26,636 nucleotides of DNA from Priapulus caudatus (taxonomy: Eukaryota > Priapulida > Priapulimorpha > Priapulimorphida > Priapulidae), in contig NW_014577537.1 of NCBI RefSeq assembly GCF_000485595.1, positions 48,865 through 75,500 of the forward strand. Direction: 5' to 3'. Under the pieces are notes generated by a model. The model saw only the letters and a program-made list of their open reading frames with translations, did not search any database and was not told the DNA's origin. How positions within the stretch are numbered: the stretch's first letter is position 1; the number at the start of each line of letters is the position of its first letter. Both the position numbers and the translations under genes were made by a program. Below are positions 10,186-19,509 of the stretch, piece by piece.

Positions 10186-10448
10186 CTGGTATAGTAGTGT
10201 TGTTTAGTCGTTTGTATGTTTCATCCATCGTTAGAACAGCAATTTCCCGACGGGATATATGTGTTACGCATGTAAAAATAACATTCCATAGTTGTGGTTA
10301 CAAGGAAGGTGCATCATGTGTTTGCAGACGGAGGCTAGAATAGGTAATAATAAAGGTAGGAATGTTTTTATTATGCAACGCTTAGATATTAAAGCGTTTA
10401 CAAAGATTTATTAGTAGAAAACTAGTTAGTACACTGGAAAAGTAAATA

Positions 10449-10457
10449 ACACACACA

Positions 10458-10537
<80 letters not shown>
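10449..10537 (+). repeat. (AC)n microsatellite
   Basis: About 89 bases of AC with one interruption (CATACA). Confidence 0.97.
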
Positions 10538-10538
<1 letters not shown>

Positions 10539-10788
10539 ACTTACAAGTTACATTTTGTTATGTAATATCAATAGCTCAACTGATAATGCATGGTTTAGGT
10601 ATTATCAGCTCTTGTATATTATCATTATATAGCTGTTTACCAGTACTACAGCGCTATAAATTTAGGTATCAAAGAGAGCTAGTCAATTGCTGGCAATGGC
10701 AAGGGCGCGCCCGGGTTTTCGTTGGGTTAACTATATAACAGCGGTCCCCTCATGCATTCCCGTAGCTACGTGTGGTGCGTGCGTGGGC

Positions 10789-10790
<2 letters not shown>

Positions 10791-10829
<39 letters not shown>

Positions 10830-10845
10830 CGCGTGTGTGTGTGTG
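10791..10845 (+). repeat. (TG)n/(GC)n tract, left part of a split microsatellite
   Basis: TG units with an internal GCGCGCGCGCGC run. It directly abuts the terminal repeat of the transposon at 10846. A second TG tract begins on the other side of the element at 11637, so the element split an older TG tract or inserted at its edge. Confidence 0.9.
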
Positions 10846-11636
10846 CAGGGCCGTAGTGGCCGCCATTTGAAAAAGAAAATTCTGCAGGGAACCAAGGAGC
10901 AACATATACCAAGGAGATGAAACCCTGGGGGGGGGGGCACTCACACCCACATTATGGTAGTGTGTGCCATCGCGAAGTCAAAAATGTGGGGGGGGGCTCT
11001 GGAACTAACTCAGACCTGAAAATGGGGGTAAATAAAGATAAAATTGGAATAATAAAAAAATAAAAAGTTATCTGAAAGTTAAAAGTAATAAGTTATCTGA
11101 CTGGACTGTCTGGTATTACTATTAATACTGATCAATTAGAAGTGTTATATCAGTGCTCTAAGATTTGGAATGTGTATTTAATATGACAATGTGCCAATTC
11201 AAATTCAAACTTCAAAACATACAGATGTACATAGTGAAAGTATAAATGCAGATTGAAATAGGCTTATTTTTCATAATTATGTACTGATAGTATCAGGAGT
11301 AAGATAATATAGGATAATATAGATAATAAGGTCCTATATTATCTTACTCCTGATAGTATATACAATTTTGTAAATAATGTTTTATTAGTTATCATACTCA
11401 TAATATATATTTTAGATACTTTAGTCAAACATCAGCTTTAGCTACATTCTCTTTTGAAATTTACAAACTTGACCTTTAATTATCAGAATTGGTTGCTTTC
11501 AACATAGCCTGAAAATGCAGGAAATGCCATTTCCAGGCTCTACATTTCAAAATTTTTGTGGGTGAGTACCCCCAGACTCCCCGCATTGGCTACATATTTC
11601 TGCAGTGGCACTTTTTGGGAGGCCACTACGGCCCTG
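10846..11636. mobile_element. Non-autonomous hAT-like DNA transposon, 791 bp
   Basis: The ends are 16-base perfect terminal inverted repeats, CAGGGCCGTAGTGGCC at 10846-10861 and its complement at 11621-11636. Similarity continues imperfectly inward. Both flanks are TG repeat, consistent with an 8-base target duplication, though its exact form cannot be fixed inside a repeat. CAGGG-type ends are usual for hAT elements. The right sub-terminal part (about 11505-11585, with GAAAATGCAGGAAATGCCAT) resembles sequence I associate with hAT elements of aquatic animals; this is from memory and unverified. There is no transposase frame, so it would depend on an enzyme encoded elsewhere. G runs at 10926-10937 and 10987-10996 and a hairpin at 11291-11355 lie inside. 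Confidence 0.75.
11291..11355. repeat. 24-base perfect hairpin inside the transposon
   Basis: Arms at 11291-11314 (TATCAGGAGTAAGATAATAT, then AGGA) and 11332-11355 are exact reverse complements with a 17-base loop. It could be a nested repeat or a structural element of the transposon. Confidence 0.9.
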
Positions 11637-11698
11637 GTTGTGTGTGTGTGTGTGATGTGGTGTGTGTGTGTGTGTGTGTGTTGTTGTGTGTGTGGTTG

Positions 11699-11756
<58 letters not shown>

Positions 11757-11788
11757 TGTGGTGTGTGTGTGTGTGTGTGTGTGTGTTG
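11637..11788 (+). repeat. (TG)n microsatellite, right of the transposon
   Basis: About 150 bases of TG with interruptions such as GTTG and GATGTGG. The poly-Val/Cys and poly-Thr/His frames here are artefacts. Confidence 0.95.
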
Positions 11789-11907
11789 TCGTAAACTGCA
11801 TGCTAATGGCTACGCTATTATCAAATATGACAGTATTTAAATTCAATTTGACGGGCAATTAAGTAATAACAGGTGGCTGCAGTGCACACCACAAAGGTAT
11901 TCTTGTT

Positions 11908-12055
11908 GTTAAGAGAGAAGAGAGAGAGCAGAGAGAGAGAGGAGAGAGAGAGCGAGGAGAGAGACGAGAGAGAGAGAGCGAGAGAGAGAGAGAGAGAGAA
12001 GGGGAGCGGAGCGAAAGAAGAAGTGAGGGAAAGAGATAGAGAGATGGGGAGAGTT
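11908..12055 (+). repeat. GA-rich purine tract
   Basis: Interrupted GAGAGA with CGAG units. All frames here are low complexity. Confidence 0.9.
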
Positions 12056-12292
12056 ACAAGATTAGCGGCGAGCGCCATGTATTAGAAATGCACAAAAAGG
12101 TCCAAGGAGGCGGAATAAGAAGTATAATGAGCGAGTGGGGAGTGACAGACAAAAAGGGAGGGAGGAGGAGGAACACACAGCAGAGGGGACAAAAATGTGC
12201 GAGAGAAAGAGTCTGTGAATAAAGGAAAGGGGTGTAAAGCGAACGAAAGAAAGAGAAATACAGTCAACGGAAAATAAGCGCCTTGGACAGAA

Positions 12293-12540
<248 letters not shown>

Positions 12541-12691
12541 GAGTTGAAGGAAGGGAGGGCGGTGGGGGTGGGGGGTGTTAATGCTTACTATGCTATGGCC
12601 GCCATACATAGGATAGGTACGGAGAGGTGAACGGCATTGTAAGCAGCCATGAGCACTGGCTCAAAATTGTACCAATCAGAAAACAGTTTAC

Positions 12692-12772
12692 CAGAATTTT
12701 TTTCTTCGAATTGAGTTCCTGCTGTCGGCGCCGTTTGAAATAGTACATCCCGACGATTATCGGCGCAAACAT
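12692..12772 (-). CDS. Possible first coding exon of a small membrane protein
   Basis: ATG at 12772 opens 27 codons: a short hydrophobic segment (FAPIIVGMYYF) followed by basic residues (KRRRQQELNSKKK). It ends at donor ATTCTG|GTAAAC in phase 0. A hydrophobic segment followed by positive charges resembles a signal anchor. No downstream exon is identified. A GGCCGCCAT motif at 12598-12606 lies on the downstream side. It could be a chance frame. Confidence 0.28.
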
Positions 12773-12964
12773 GGCGTGGCAGAGTGGCCCCGAAAAGCTT
12801 AAACAACTTAACAAATAATTTCACGACATAATCAGTCATAAATGCCGCGCTTGTTCTAGTCGACTTCTAACAGTGGAATGGCTAACCGACACGACGATGG
12901 TGCGAAGATTGGTGACGACTTAGTATAATGCTTAAGATAACAATAACACTATTACAGGTATTAT

Positions 12965-12965
12965 T

Positions 12966-12996
<31 letters not shown>

Positions 12997-13012
12997 GATA
13001 GATAGATATATA
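12965..13012 (+). repeat. AT tract followed by GATA units
   Basis: TATATA run then GATAGATAGATATATA. The same arrangement occurs near 24390-24440 in copy 2. Confidence 0.9.
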
Positions 13013-13195
13013 ACAATACATAATGATGACTGCTATATTTTCGTTTATATTGGATTTCCTGTTATTTATCTGTTTACCGTTATCTGACTGGCGGGCTAGG
13101 CTGAATTACTATGGTAAATACTATTTCTAGCACAGCAATTCATTCATTGAAACATTAGAAGAATTTAGTGATGCAAGACTTAGTAGTAGTGAATC

Positions 13196-13448
13196 AACAT
13201 CATCATCATTATTATCGCAATCATCATTATTATCATCATTATCATATCATAATCATCATCATCATCATCATCGTCATCTTCTTCTTCTTCTTCTTTTTCT
13301 TTTTCTTTTTCTACTTCTTATTATTTTTCTTCTTTATCTTTTTCATATTCTTCTTCTTCTTCTTCTTCTTCTTCTTCTGCTTCTTCTTCATCCTCTACTT
13401 CTTCTATTGTCTTCTCCCTCTTCTTCTCCTTCTCTTTCTCTTCCTTCT

Positions 13449-13480
<32 letters not shown>

Positions 13481-13672
13481 TTCTTCTTCTTCTCGTTCAT
13501 CTCCTTCTTCCCATTCTTCTTCGTCTTCTTCCGTTTGTTTTCCTTTCCCTTTCATTCGTCATCATCATCATCATCATCGTCGTCGTCGTCGTCATCATCA
13601 TCATCATCATCATCAACAATAACAACAACAACAACAACAACAACAACGACGAGGACAACATCTTCTTCTTTT
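13196..13672 (+). repeat. Composite triplet-repeat block: ATC, then TTC, ATC/GTC, then CAA
   Basis: About 475 bases in which ATC units give way to TTC units (about 13276-13540), then ATC/GTC, then CAA units. The frames translate as poly-Phe, poly-Ser, poly-His or poly-Asn. I see no gene. A degraded copy is at about 24645-25190. Confidence 0.9.
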
Positions 13673-13679
13673 CATAATT

Positions 13680-14835
13680 AAAAGAACCTTAACAGTATTA
13701 CGCCAATGGTAATTGTGTGCACCACGTGCATCATGTAAAAATTGTGAGCTTATTTTGTCACTCGGATGTTGCAGTGCCACCTTATTCGATTACATTGCTT
13801 TATTGCGTATTGGAGTAAATTAACATATAGTTTTAAGGCTCGCTCGCCCTAATACTAGAGGATGTGAATTCGAAATCGATTTACTTTCAATAAAAAGTCT
13901 CGGCAGCGCTGGATTATATATATGCACACGATTAAAGCATCACTGTGTTGAGCAAGCGTGCGTTCGGCGCCCCTGTGGTGTCATTATAATTATAATTCTT
14001 CATAACAAATCATGCGCCTATACATTTCTGTTTGGTAATACGAGACGTATTATAGAAAATCAACTATCTAAATTGTGACAGGTGTAGAACGATAATTATG
14101 GGGTGTCTGCGCGGAATGGGGGGGGGTATACGTTAGGATAGCGACATCTCCGAGAAGCAATAATTAGTTACTAATTAGCCTTGCTGTACACCATGCACTG
14201 CATGACGATATATGTCCACTGCACCATTAAATCCTAACACAGCGAGAGTTTCAAATCATGTGATAAATAATTATCAGCGACACACAGCCGATTCATATAA
14301 CGCCCCTGCCTAGCTAACATATATAGTGTGTTACATAGAGGCTAATACCAACCGAAAAAAGTATCGTTGTCGATTAGACTAAGTATACGGTTAATAACAT
14401 AGAATTCAACCTTGTTACATACATTCCCACCACAGACACCTCGTGCCTGTCGCGCAACACAGTGATGCCTTAATCGTCGTAGAGTAAATGTAAATTATAA
14501 GTTTCAATTAATGACGAAAAATCCATGGATGGAAAAATTGTAAATATGCGTAATGTTAAGAATGCATCATACGAATCACGTTTCATTATTATATAATGAT
14601 ATTATATTGATTATACATGGTATGTGAAATTCGTTCTTCTTGCTTTATGGATTGATTATTCCGTTATGAAAACGGCTTTTTGATTTGATATAACTAAGAG
14701 GCGTATATATATATATACAGTCATGAGCTAGGACATCAACTGTATAAATTTAGTTTGTGTGCTATTGATAAAGTATATAAGAAATTCTAAACTATCTCCA
14801 AACGCATGTTATTTAGAATTGTTCAGCTGTATATA
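13680..14835. other. AT-rich stretch without a recognised gene
   Basis: No splice-bounded open frame was found. It is unique apart from its copy at about 25190-26540. An AATAAA at 13889-13894 is not obviously tied to a gene. Confidence 0.5.
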
Positions 14836-14890
14836 GATATATATTATATATTATATATATATATATATTATATATATAGATATACATCTT
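14835..14890 (+). repeat. AT dinucleotide tract at the end of duplication copy 1
   Basis: TATATA/TTATATA repeats. The corresponding AT tract at 26577-26636 ends the window. Confidence 0.85.
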
Positions 14891-15184
14891 ATATATGGTA
14901 TATGTCACGTGTAGGTATATGTATTATTATAGTGGCTGAATGAGCTGTAGAATATATGACGTGAAATATATATTATAGACCGTGCGTCACATCCCGTTAT
15001 TTCCAAGTGGCTCGGGATGCGCGGCCATGTTGGAGGCATGGTAGTGATAGTAAACAACGGAGGAGGCTCGGTCTCACACAACACGCACCGCACACCGCGC
15101 GGCGCACACACTCAGCATCAAGGTGACATCACGGCCTTGTTGATTTCCTCCCGCGTTAACCGACCATTGCGCAGGATGATAACA

Positions 15185-15440
15185 CCTTGTTTACTGTTGG
15201 CAAGTGGGAGTCCTCAGGGTCCGGAAGCAAATGATTGTTGTGACAATCAAAACTGTAAACTCAGTGGTTTCACTACACGTGTTTACGATACTGGCGGACC
15301 AAAGGGGCAGATGTGTTGTCCAGTTTGAAAAAAAACAGATGGCCACTCTATTAAAGCGGCAAGCGTTACCAACCGTGCCCGTAACGCCGAAATATGTTGA
15401 TGGTAAAGTAAAATGTGATATTGCTGGTAGTTTAGCATTA
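15185..15440 (+). pseudogene. Fragment resembling an ADAM disintegrin domain, frame broken
   Basis: One frame reads SGSPQGPEANDCCDNQNCKL, then a 20-residue stretch ending GQMCCPV and a stop at 15326-15328. The GSPQ...CCD..NCKL...CC pattern matches ADAM-family disintegrin domains, where CDCGSP..C, CCD..TCKL and CC appear in that order. From the CC onward another frame continues with VQFEKKQMATLLKRQ and PKYVDGK, recalling the CQF...GT.CR and PEYCDG part of the same domain but with Val at Cys positions. I infer a frameshift near 15314-15325, and perhaps more near 15380-15410. It may be a decayed gene piece, or a real exon damaged by sequencing error. Resemblance was judged by eye only. Confidence 0.35.
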
Positions 15441-15635
15441 AAATGGATGTGTATTGCATCGGTAGTGGTAGTTCACGGAGCTTGTGTGTTCTAAACAGTG
15501 GTGTTTCTAAGAAATCTAATAGCGGAAGTTTTGTGGGACTGAGGTTTTCATCGGGGTGATTACTGAAGTTAGTAGGCACTAGAACATGAGTGTGTTCAGG
15601 ACTTGTTTATTTAGGACTTATCTGGTAGAGACTAG

Positions 15636-15882
15636 TCAGGTTGCGTGGAGTTGGAAAAGGAGAGACGAGGAGGGAAGACGGGAAAAGAGACAGAGAGAGA
15701 GAGAGGAGAGGAGGAGGTGAGAGGGAGGAGAGACAGAGAGAGAGAGGAGAGACAGAGAGAGAGAGAAGAGGAGAGGAGAGAGAGGAGGACGAGAGAGTGG
15801 GGAGAGAGAGAGAGGAGAAGAGGAGAGGGACTGAGGGAGGAGAGACAGAGAGGGAGGAGGAGGAGAGACAGAGAGGGAGGAG

Positions 15883-15942
<60 letters not shown>

Positions 15943-16487
15943 AGAAATAGGAGAGAGAGAGAGGGAGAGGAGGGGGAGGAGAGACTGAGAGAGAGAGAGA
16001 GGGAGGAGAGACAGAGACAGAGAGGGAGGAGCGACAGAGAGAGAGAGAGGGAGGAGAGACAGAGAGGGAGGAGAGAGAGAGAGAGGGAGGAGGAGAGACA
16101 GAGAGCAAGAGGGAGGAGGAGGAGAAGAGCAAGAGGGAGGAGGAGGAGAGACAGAGAGCGAGAGAGGGAGGAGGAGGAGAGACAGAGAGAGAGAGAGAGT
16201 GGAGGAGAGACAGAGAGAGAGGGAGGAGGAGAGACAGAGAGAGAAGAGAGAGAGAGGCAGAGGAGAGAGAAGAGGAGAGAGGCAGAGGAGGAGAGAGAGA
16301 GAGAGAGCGGAGGATGGAGGTCGAGGAGAGAGAGAGAAGAGAGCGGGGGGCACGGAGGAGGACGAGCAGAGAGCAAGAGGGAGAGAGATGACAGGAGCAG
16401 AAGAGAAGGAGGAGGAGAGACAGAGAGAGAGATAGGGAGGAGGAGGAGGAGAGACAGATAGAGAGAGAGAGAGAGAGGGAGAAAGAG

Positions 16488-16518
<31 letters not shown>

Positions 16519-16538
16519 GAGGAGAGACAGAGAGGGAG

Positions 16539-16579
<41 letters not shown>

Positions 16580-16617
16580 GGAGGAGAGACAGAGAGGAAG
16601 GAGAGGCAGAGAGGGAG

Positions 16618-16669
<52 letters not shown>

Positions 16670-16690
16670 AGGAGAGACAGAGAGCAAGGA
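15636..16690 (+). repeat. One-kilobase purine-only-like GA-rich array
   Basis: Almost every base on the plus strand is A or G, with GAGACAGAGAG-type units recurring and pure GA runs at 15888-15938, 16550-16570 and 16623-16658. All very long open frames on both strands here (Glu/Arg-rich or Ser/Leu-rich) are translations of the repeat. Confidence 0.95.
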
Positions 16691-16694
16691 AGGA

Positions 16695-17175
16695 ATTACT
16701 TGACAGGTTATTAAGTCAACTTCATAAGCGTCATCATTAACATTTGAAATCTGGACAGAGAAGAAGCTAGTAGGGAAAACTGGCTCCAATTAAGAATATA
16801 TGAACAAGTATAGGCAATAAAAGTCGGGAGCCTGTGAAATATTTAACTTATCATCATTTTCCTCAAAATCATTCTCAGTGAACGCTCGGCGTGTGCTCAT
16901 CTGGCTCTCATGTTTCGCGTTCTTAGAGTCTGTAGCTCAGATAAGGTTGCGTCATACAGAGGTCCAGTAACATCTGTCTGGGTGTGAACGCCACTCTCCT
17001 CTGTGAGACTGTGATACACTTCTCATGTTCTCCCTGATTAGTTATAACAACAGGTAGTCGAAAGAATTTCTTATCCTTTTCCCTATCAGATCGGTTAGTA
17101 CATCCGCTATCCTACAATAATTCACCATTTTCGTGTGAAAATGTTAGAGATATCTCTAAACTGAACTTTCCACGC
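16695..17175. other. No gene recognised
   Basis: Mixed sequence without repeats or convincing exons. Confidence 0.45.

Positions 17176-17179
<4 letters not shown>

Positions 17180-17218
<39 letters not shown>
17180..17218 (+). repeat. (GA)n microsatellite
   Basis: About 39 bases of pure GA. Confidence 0.97.
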
Positions 17219-17219
<1 letters not shown>

Positions 17220-17249
17220 ACCACGTCGCACGGTTGCACCAATGCCGCC

Positions 17250-17284
17250 AACATGGCCGCCGTTTGTTTTGATGACGTCACGTG
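17250..17284. promoter_or_regulatory. Promoter-like motif cluster: YY1-like, CRE and E-box
   Basis: AACATGGCCGCC (17250-17261) resembles a YY1 site. TGACGTCA (17273-17280) is a perfect CRE palindrome. It overlaps CACGTG (17279-17284), an E-box palindrome. No adjacent first exon was identified, so function is inferred. Confidence 0.35.
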
Positions 17285-17434
17285 CAAGGGGTCTTATTTA
17301 CTGTTGCAAAATATACATAATTAATACACAGTTGCACTATGGTATATGGAACCCACTATACTGACTATAGCCAGGGAGTCTATAATAGCTTGCAGGCATA
17401 GAAATAATATAGGTAGATATTATAGCAGACGTCC

Positions 17435-17975
17435 ATGGGTGTATGCAGAGGGGGGGTCGTGAGGGTCGTACGACCCCAAAATTTAAAGGTCCAATTTTTC
17501 CAAAGACATTTTTTTTCGAGGGCCTTTTCACAATGAAATAAATGAAAAAGCATAATTGATCAGCGTACCAGCATGAGTCCAAAGGACATGCAATTGCGTG
17601 ACGTAAATCTATCCCAATTCATCAGCAATTCTGAAACTGAGCCTTTTTTTTAAACAAATTTTTTGTTTAAAAAACTGAGTTTAAAAGAAAGACAGACAAA
17701 GACTGACAAGACAAAGACAAGACAAGATCAAGACAAAGACAAGAGCAAAGAGTTCAAAAATTGTTTTCAACTGAGTCAGAAAACTTTTTTCAAAAAACTG
17801 ATCAAAAAACTTCAAATTTTTGTTTTAAAAACCTGATAATTGTTTTTTTTAACAATTTTTTTGTTTTAATTAATTGTATTGACATTTTATCACATCTTGC
17901 TCGTTATTTCATTGTGAAAAGGTCCAAAAAATTATGATCCGACCCACCCAGAAAAAATCCTGGATACACCGCCCT
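17435..17975. mobile_element. Non-autonomous hAT-like DNA transposon, 541 bp
   Basis: GACGTCC at 17428-17434 and 17976-17982 forms a 7-base direct duplication around the element (hAT elements usually make 8; the eighth base is A on one side and T on the other). The ends are imperfect inverted repeats: ATGGGTGTATGCAGAGG on the left and AGGGCGGTGTATCCAGG on the right complement. Further in, CCTTTTCACAATGAAATAA at 17523-17541 is exactly reverse-complemented at 17904-17922. The interior is low-complexity A/T and AAGACA sequence with no transposase. The GTATCCAGG-type end is common in hAT elements. Confidence 0.75.
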
Positions 17976-18226
17976 GACGTCCCAAGTGTCCGGTCTCACC
18001 GGGATCGTTCCGGTGCGACATGATGGTCCCGGTGTCCCGTTAAGACCAGTGTACCGTGGTTGTTGATGTACTTTGATTCCAGCGAACAATAAAAGGCCAA
18101 ATGTCAAACACTTTTAAACAACAAACAAAATAACAACAAAACCATAAAATGAACAGAATGTGCATTTTATTTTACATGTATGCTTTATTTAAAATGGTGG
18201 TGCGCCGCGACAAACACGTGTCGCAG

Positions 18227-18302
18227 CCACTGATCTCTATAATATAATCTTTTATCATTTATCATTTTATATTCTTTTCTATTATATTATAGAGATCAGT
18301 GG
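18227..18302. repeat. Perfect 22-base inverted repeat (hairpin)
   Basis: Arms 18227-18248 (CCACTGATCTCTATAATATA, then AT) and 18281-18302 are exact reverse complements with a 32-base AT-rich loop. TCGCAGCC lies just outside both arms but in direct orientation (18221-18228 and 18303-18310), which may be a target duplication of a tiny element. Confidence 0.85.
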
Positions 18303-18896
18303 TCGCAGCCCGCCAAACTTTTTTCCTGTTTTTGCGCACAGCGAAAAAACGGCGATGGACCATTATCACAAGTGGTCTCTTCTTGGATTTTCAAACTTGT
18401 GACTTCTTATAGGTAGGTAGGTCACGTAGGTGTCTCTATATATTTCTATGCTTGCGGCCAGAGCATATAATTTGCTTCTATGCTCTGCTTGCGGTATGCC
18501 AGCGATGCGGGCACCAGGTGGCTGCAGGCCTGCACGCCACCAACGCTCAATGATTTTTCGTTAGCCAGTCAATCTCTGTCGTCACTCGTCAGACGTGTAT
18601 ACAAACGCGGTGTACGCGTGCATCGTTACAACGTGTTGTTGAGTTTTCATGTGAGTGCATGTGACAATCGCAGCTCAGTGAAAGATGTGTATGTGATCTA
18701 AATTACTAAATAATATATATTGTTCTGCTATCGACACGTTCTGCAGTTCGGTTACTGTCGTTTTGTGAGTGTAGGCGCAAATTTCTAGTAGTAGTGTACC
18801 GTATACAGTGTTGTCATCTTGTTGGCTTTTGTGCTTACAGGCGCTAACGAGTAACGTAGGAAGACTGTATTGACTTTTTCACGTGCGGAGTTCGAA

Positions 18897-18956
18897 ATGT
18901 TATCGTCACGTCAGAGATACACTACCAGGACCGCGCATAATTACGGTAGGCTACTG
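18897..18956 (+). CDS. Possible first coding exon (20 codons) of an unknown gene
   Basis: Acceptor-like TTTGTGCTTACAG ends at 18840. ATG at 18897 then opens 20 codons (MLSSRQRYTT... to GRLL), ending at CTG|GTAAGT, a perfect donor, in phase 0. The N-terminus is basic and Ser/Thr/Arg-rich. The layout suggests a 5' untranslated exon, an intron and a start-codon exon. The next exon is unproven; 20934-21011 is a candidate. Confidence 0.35.
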
Positions 18957-19072
18957 GTAAGTATTGCGATCACTATATGTCATCAGAATTTGACAGAATG
19001 CGCATCCAAACGCTAATTTCTCAGTACTACTACTAGACGGTACAAGTAGCGTTTACACACCATTCGTGAGTT

Positions 19073-19108
19073 TTGGTTAGGGTTAGGTTAGGTTAGGGTT
19101 AGGGTTTT
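19073..19108 (+). repeat. Interstitial telomere-like TTAGGG/TTAGG tract
   Basis: Degenerate GGTTAGGGTTAGG units; a similar tract is at 19343-19399. Confidence 0.85.
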
Positions 19109-19260
19109 TAAACTGGGGTTGTCAAATAGGAATGGGCCTCTAGACTAGCAATTACTTCGGTGTCAGCGCCCAATCGGGTTCAAGGATAGTCAGAAACGGT
19201 ATTGCTAGGGTTACAAGACGCTTATAGACAATCCCTCGCACAGCCTGGTCGGGCTAGTTC

Positions 19261-19433
19261 AAGGATAGAGAACATGCGCGTCCCAATAAAACAATGTCAT
19301 TTACATCAATTAAATATAATATTATATCAATATAATAGGTGGAGGGTTATGGTTAGGGTTAGGGTTAGGGATCGAATTAGATTTAGGTTAGGGTTAGGCA
19401 CATTGGTTTTATTGGGCCATGTTCTCTATCCTT
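19261..19433. repeat. Small inverted repeat element enclosing telomere-like units
   Basis: AAGGATAGAGAACATG (19261-19276) is reverse-complemented at 19418-19433. CCCAATAAAAC (19282-19292) is reverse-complemented at 19406-19416. Similarity runs a few bases further. TTAGGG-type units fill 19343-19399. A related direct sequence, CCAAGGATAAAGAACATGG, follows at 19491-19509. This looks like a short non-autonomous repeat family, type unknown. Confidence 0.65.
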
Positions 19434-19509
19434 GGCCGTGAAATGGGAGGAACTAGAGTTTATTTTGTCATAAGGTAGTGTGATTATGGGCCAAGGATAA
19501 AGAACATGG

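Noticed and set aside
11547-11862. Poly-Thr/His and poly-Val/Cys frames
   Set aside because: Translations of the TG microsatellite next to the transposon end.
13168-13677. 169-codon frame with poly-Ile, poly-Phe and poly-Leu
   Set aside because: Pure product of triplet repeats, with no non-repeat coding sequence.
15607-16789. Very long Ser/Leu-rich and Glu/Arg-rich open frames (up to 385 codons)
   Set aside because: They are translations of the GA-rich array; all six frames are low complexity and no splice sites or domains exist.
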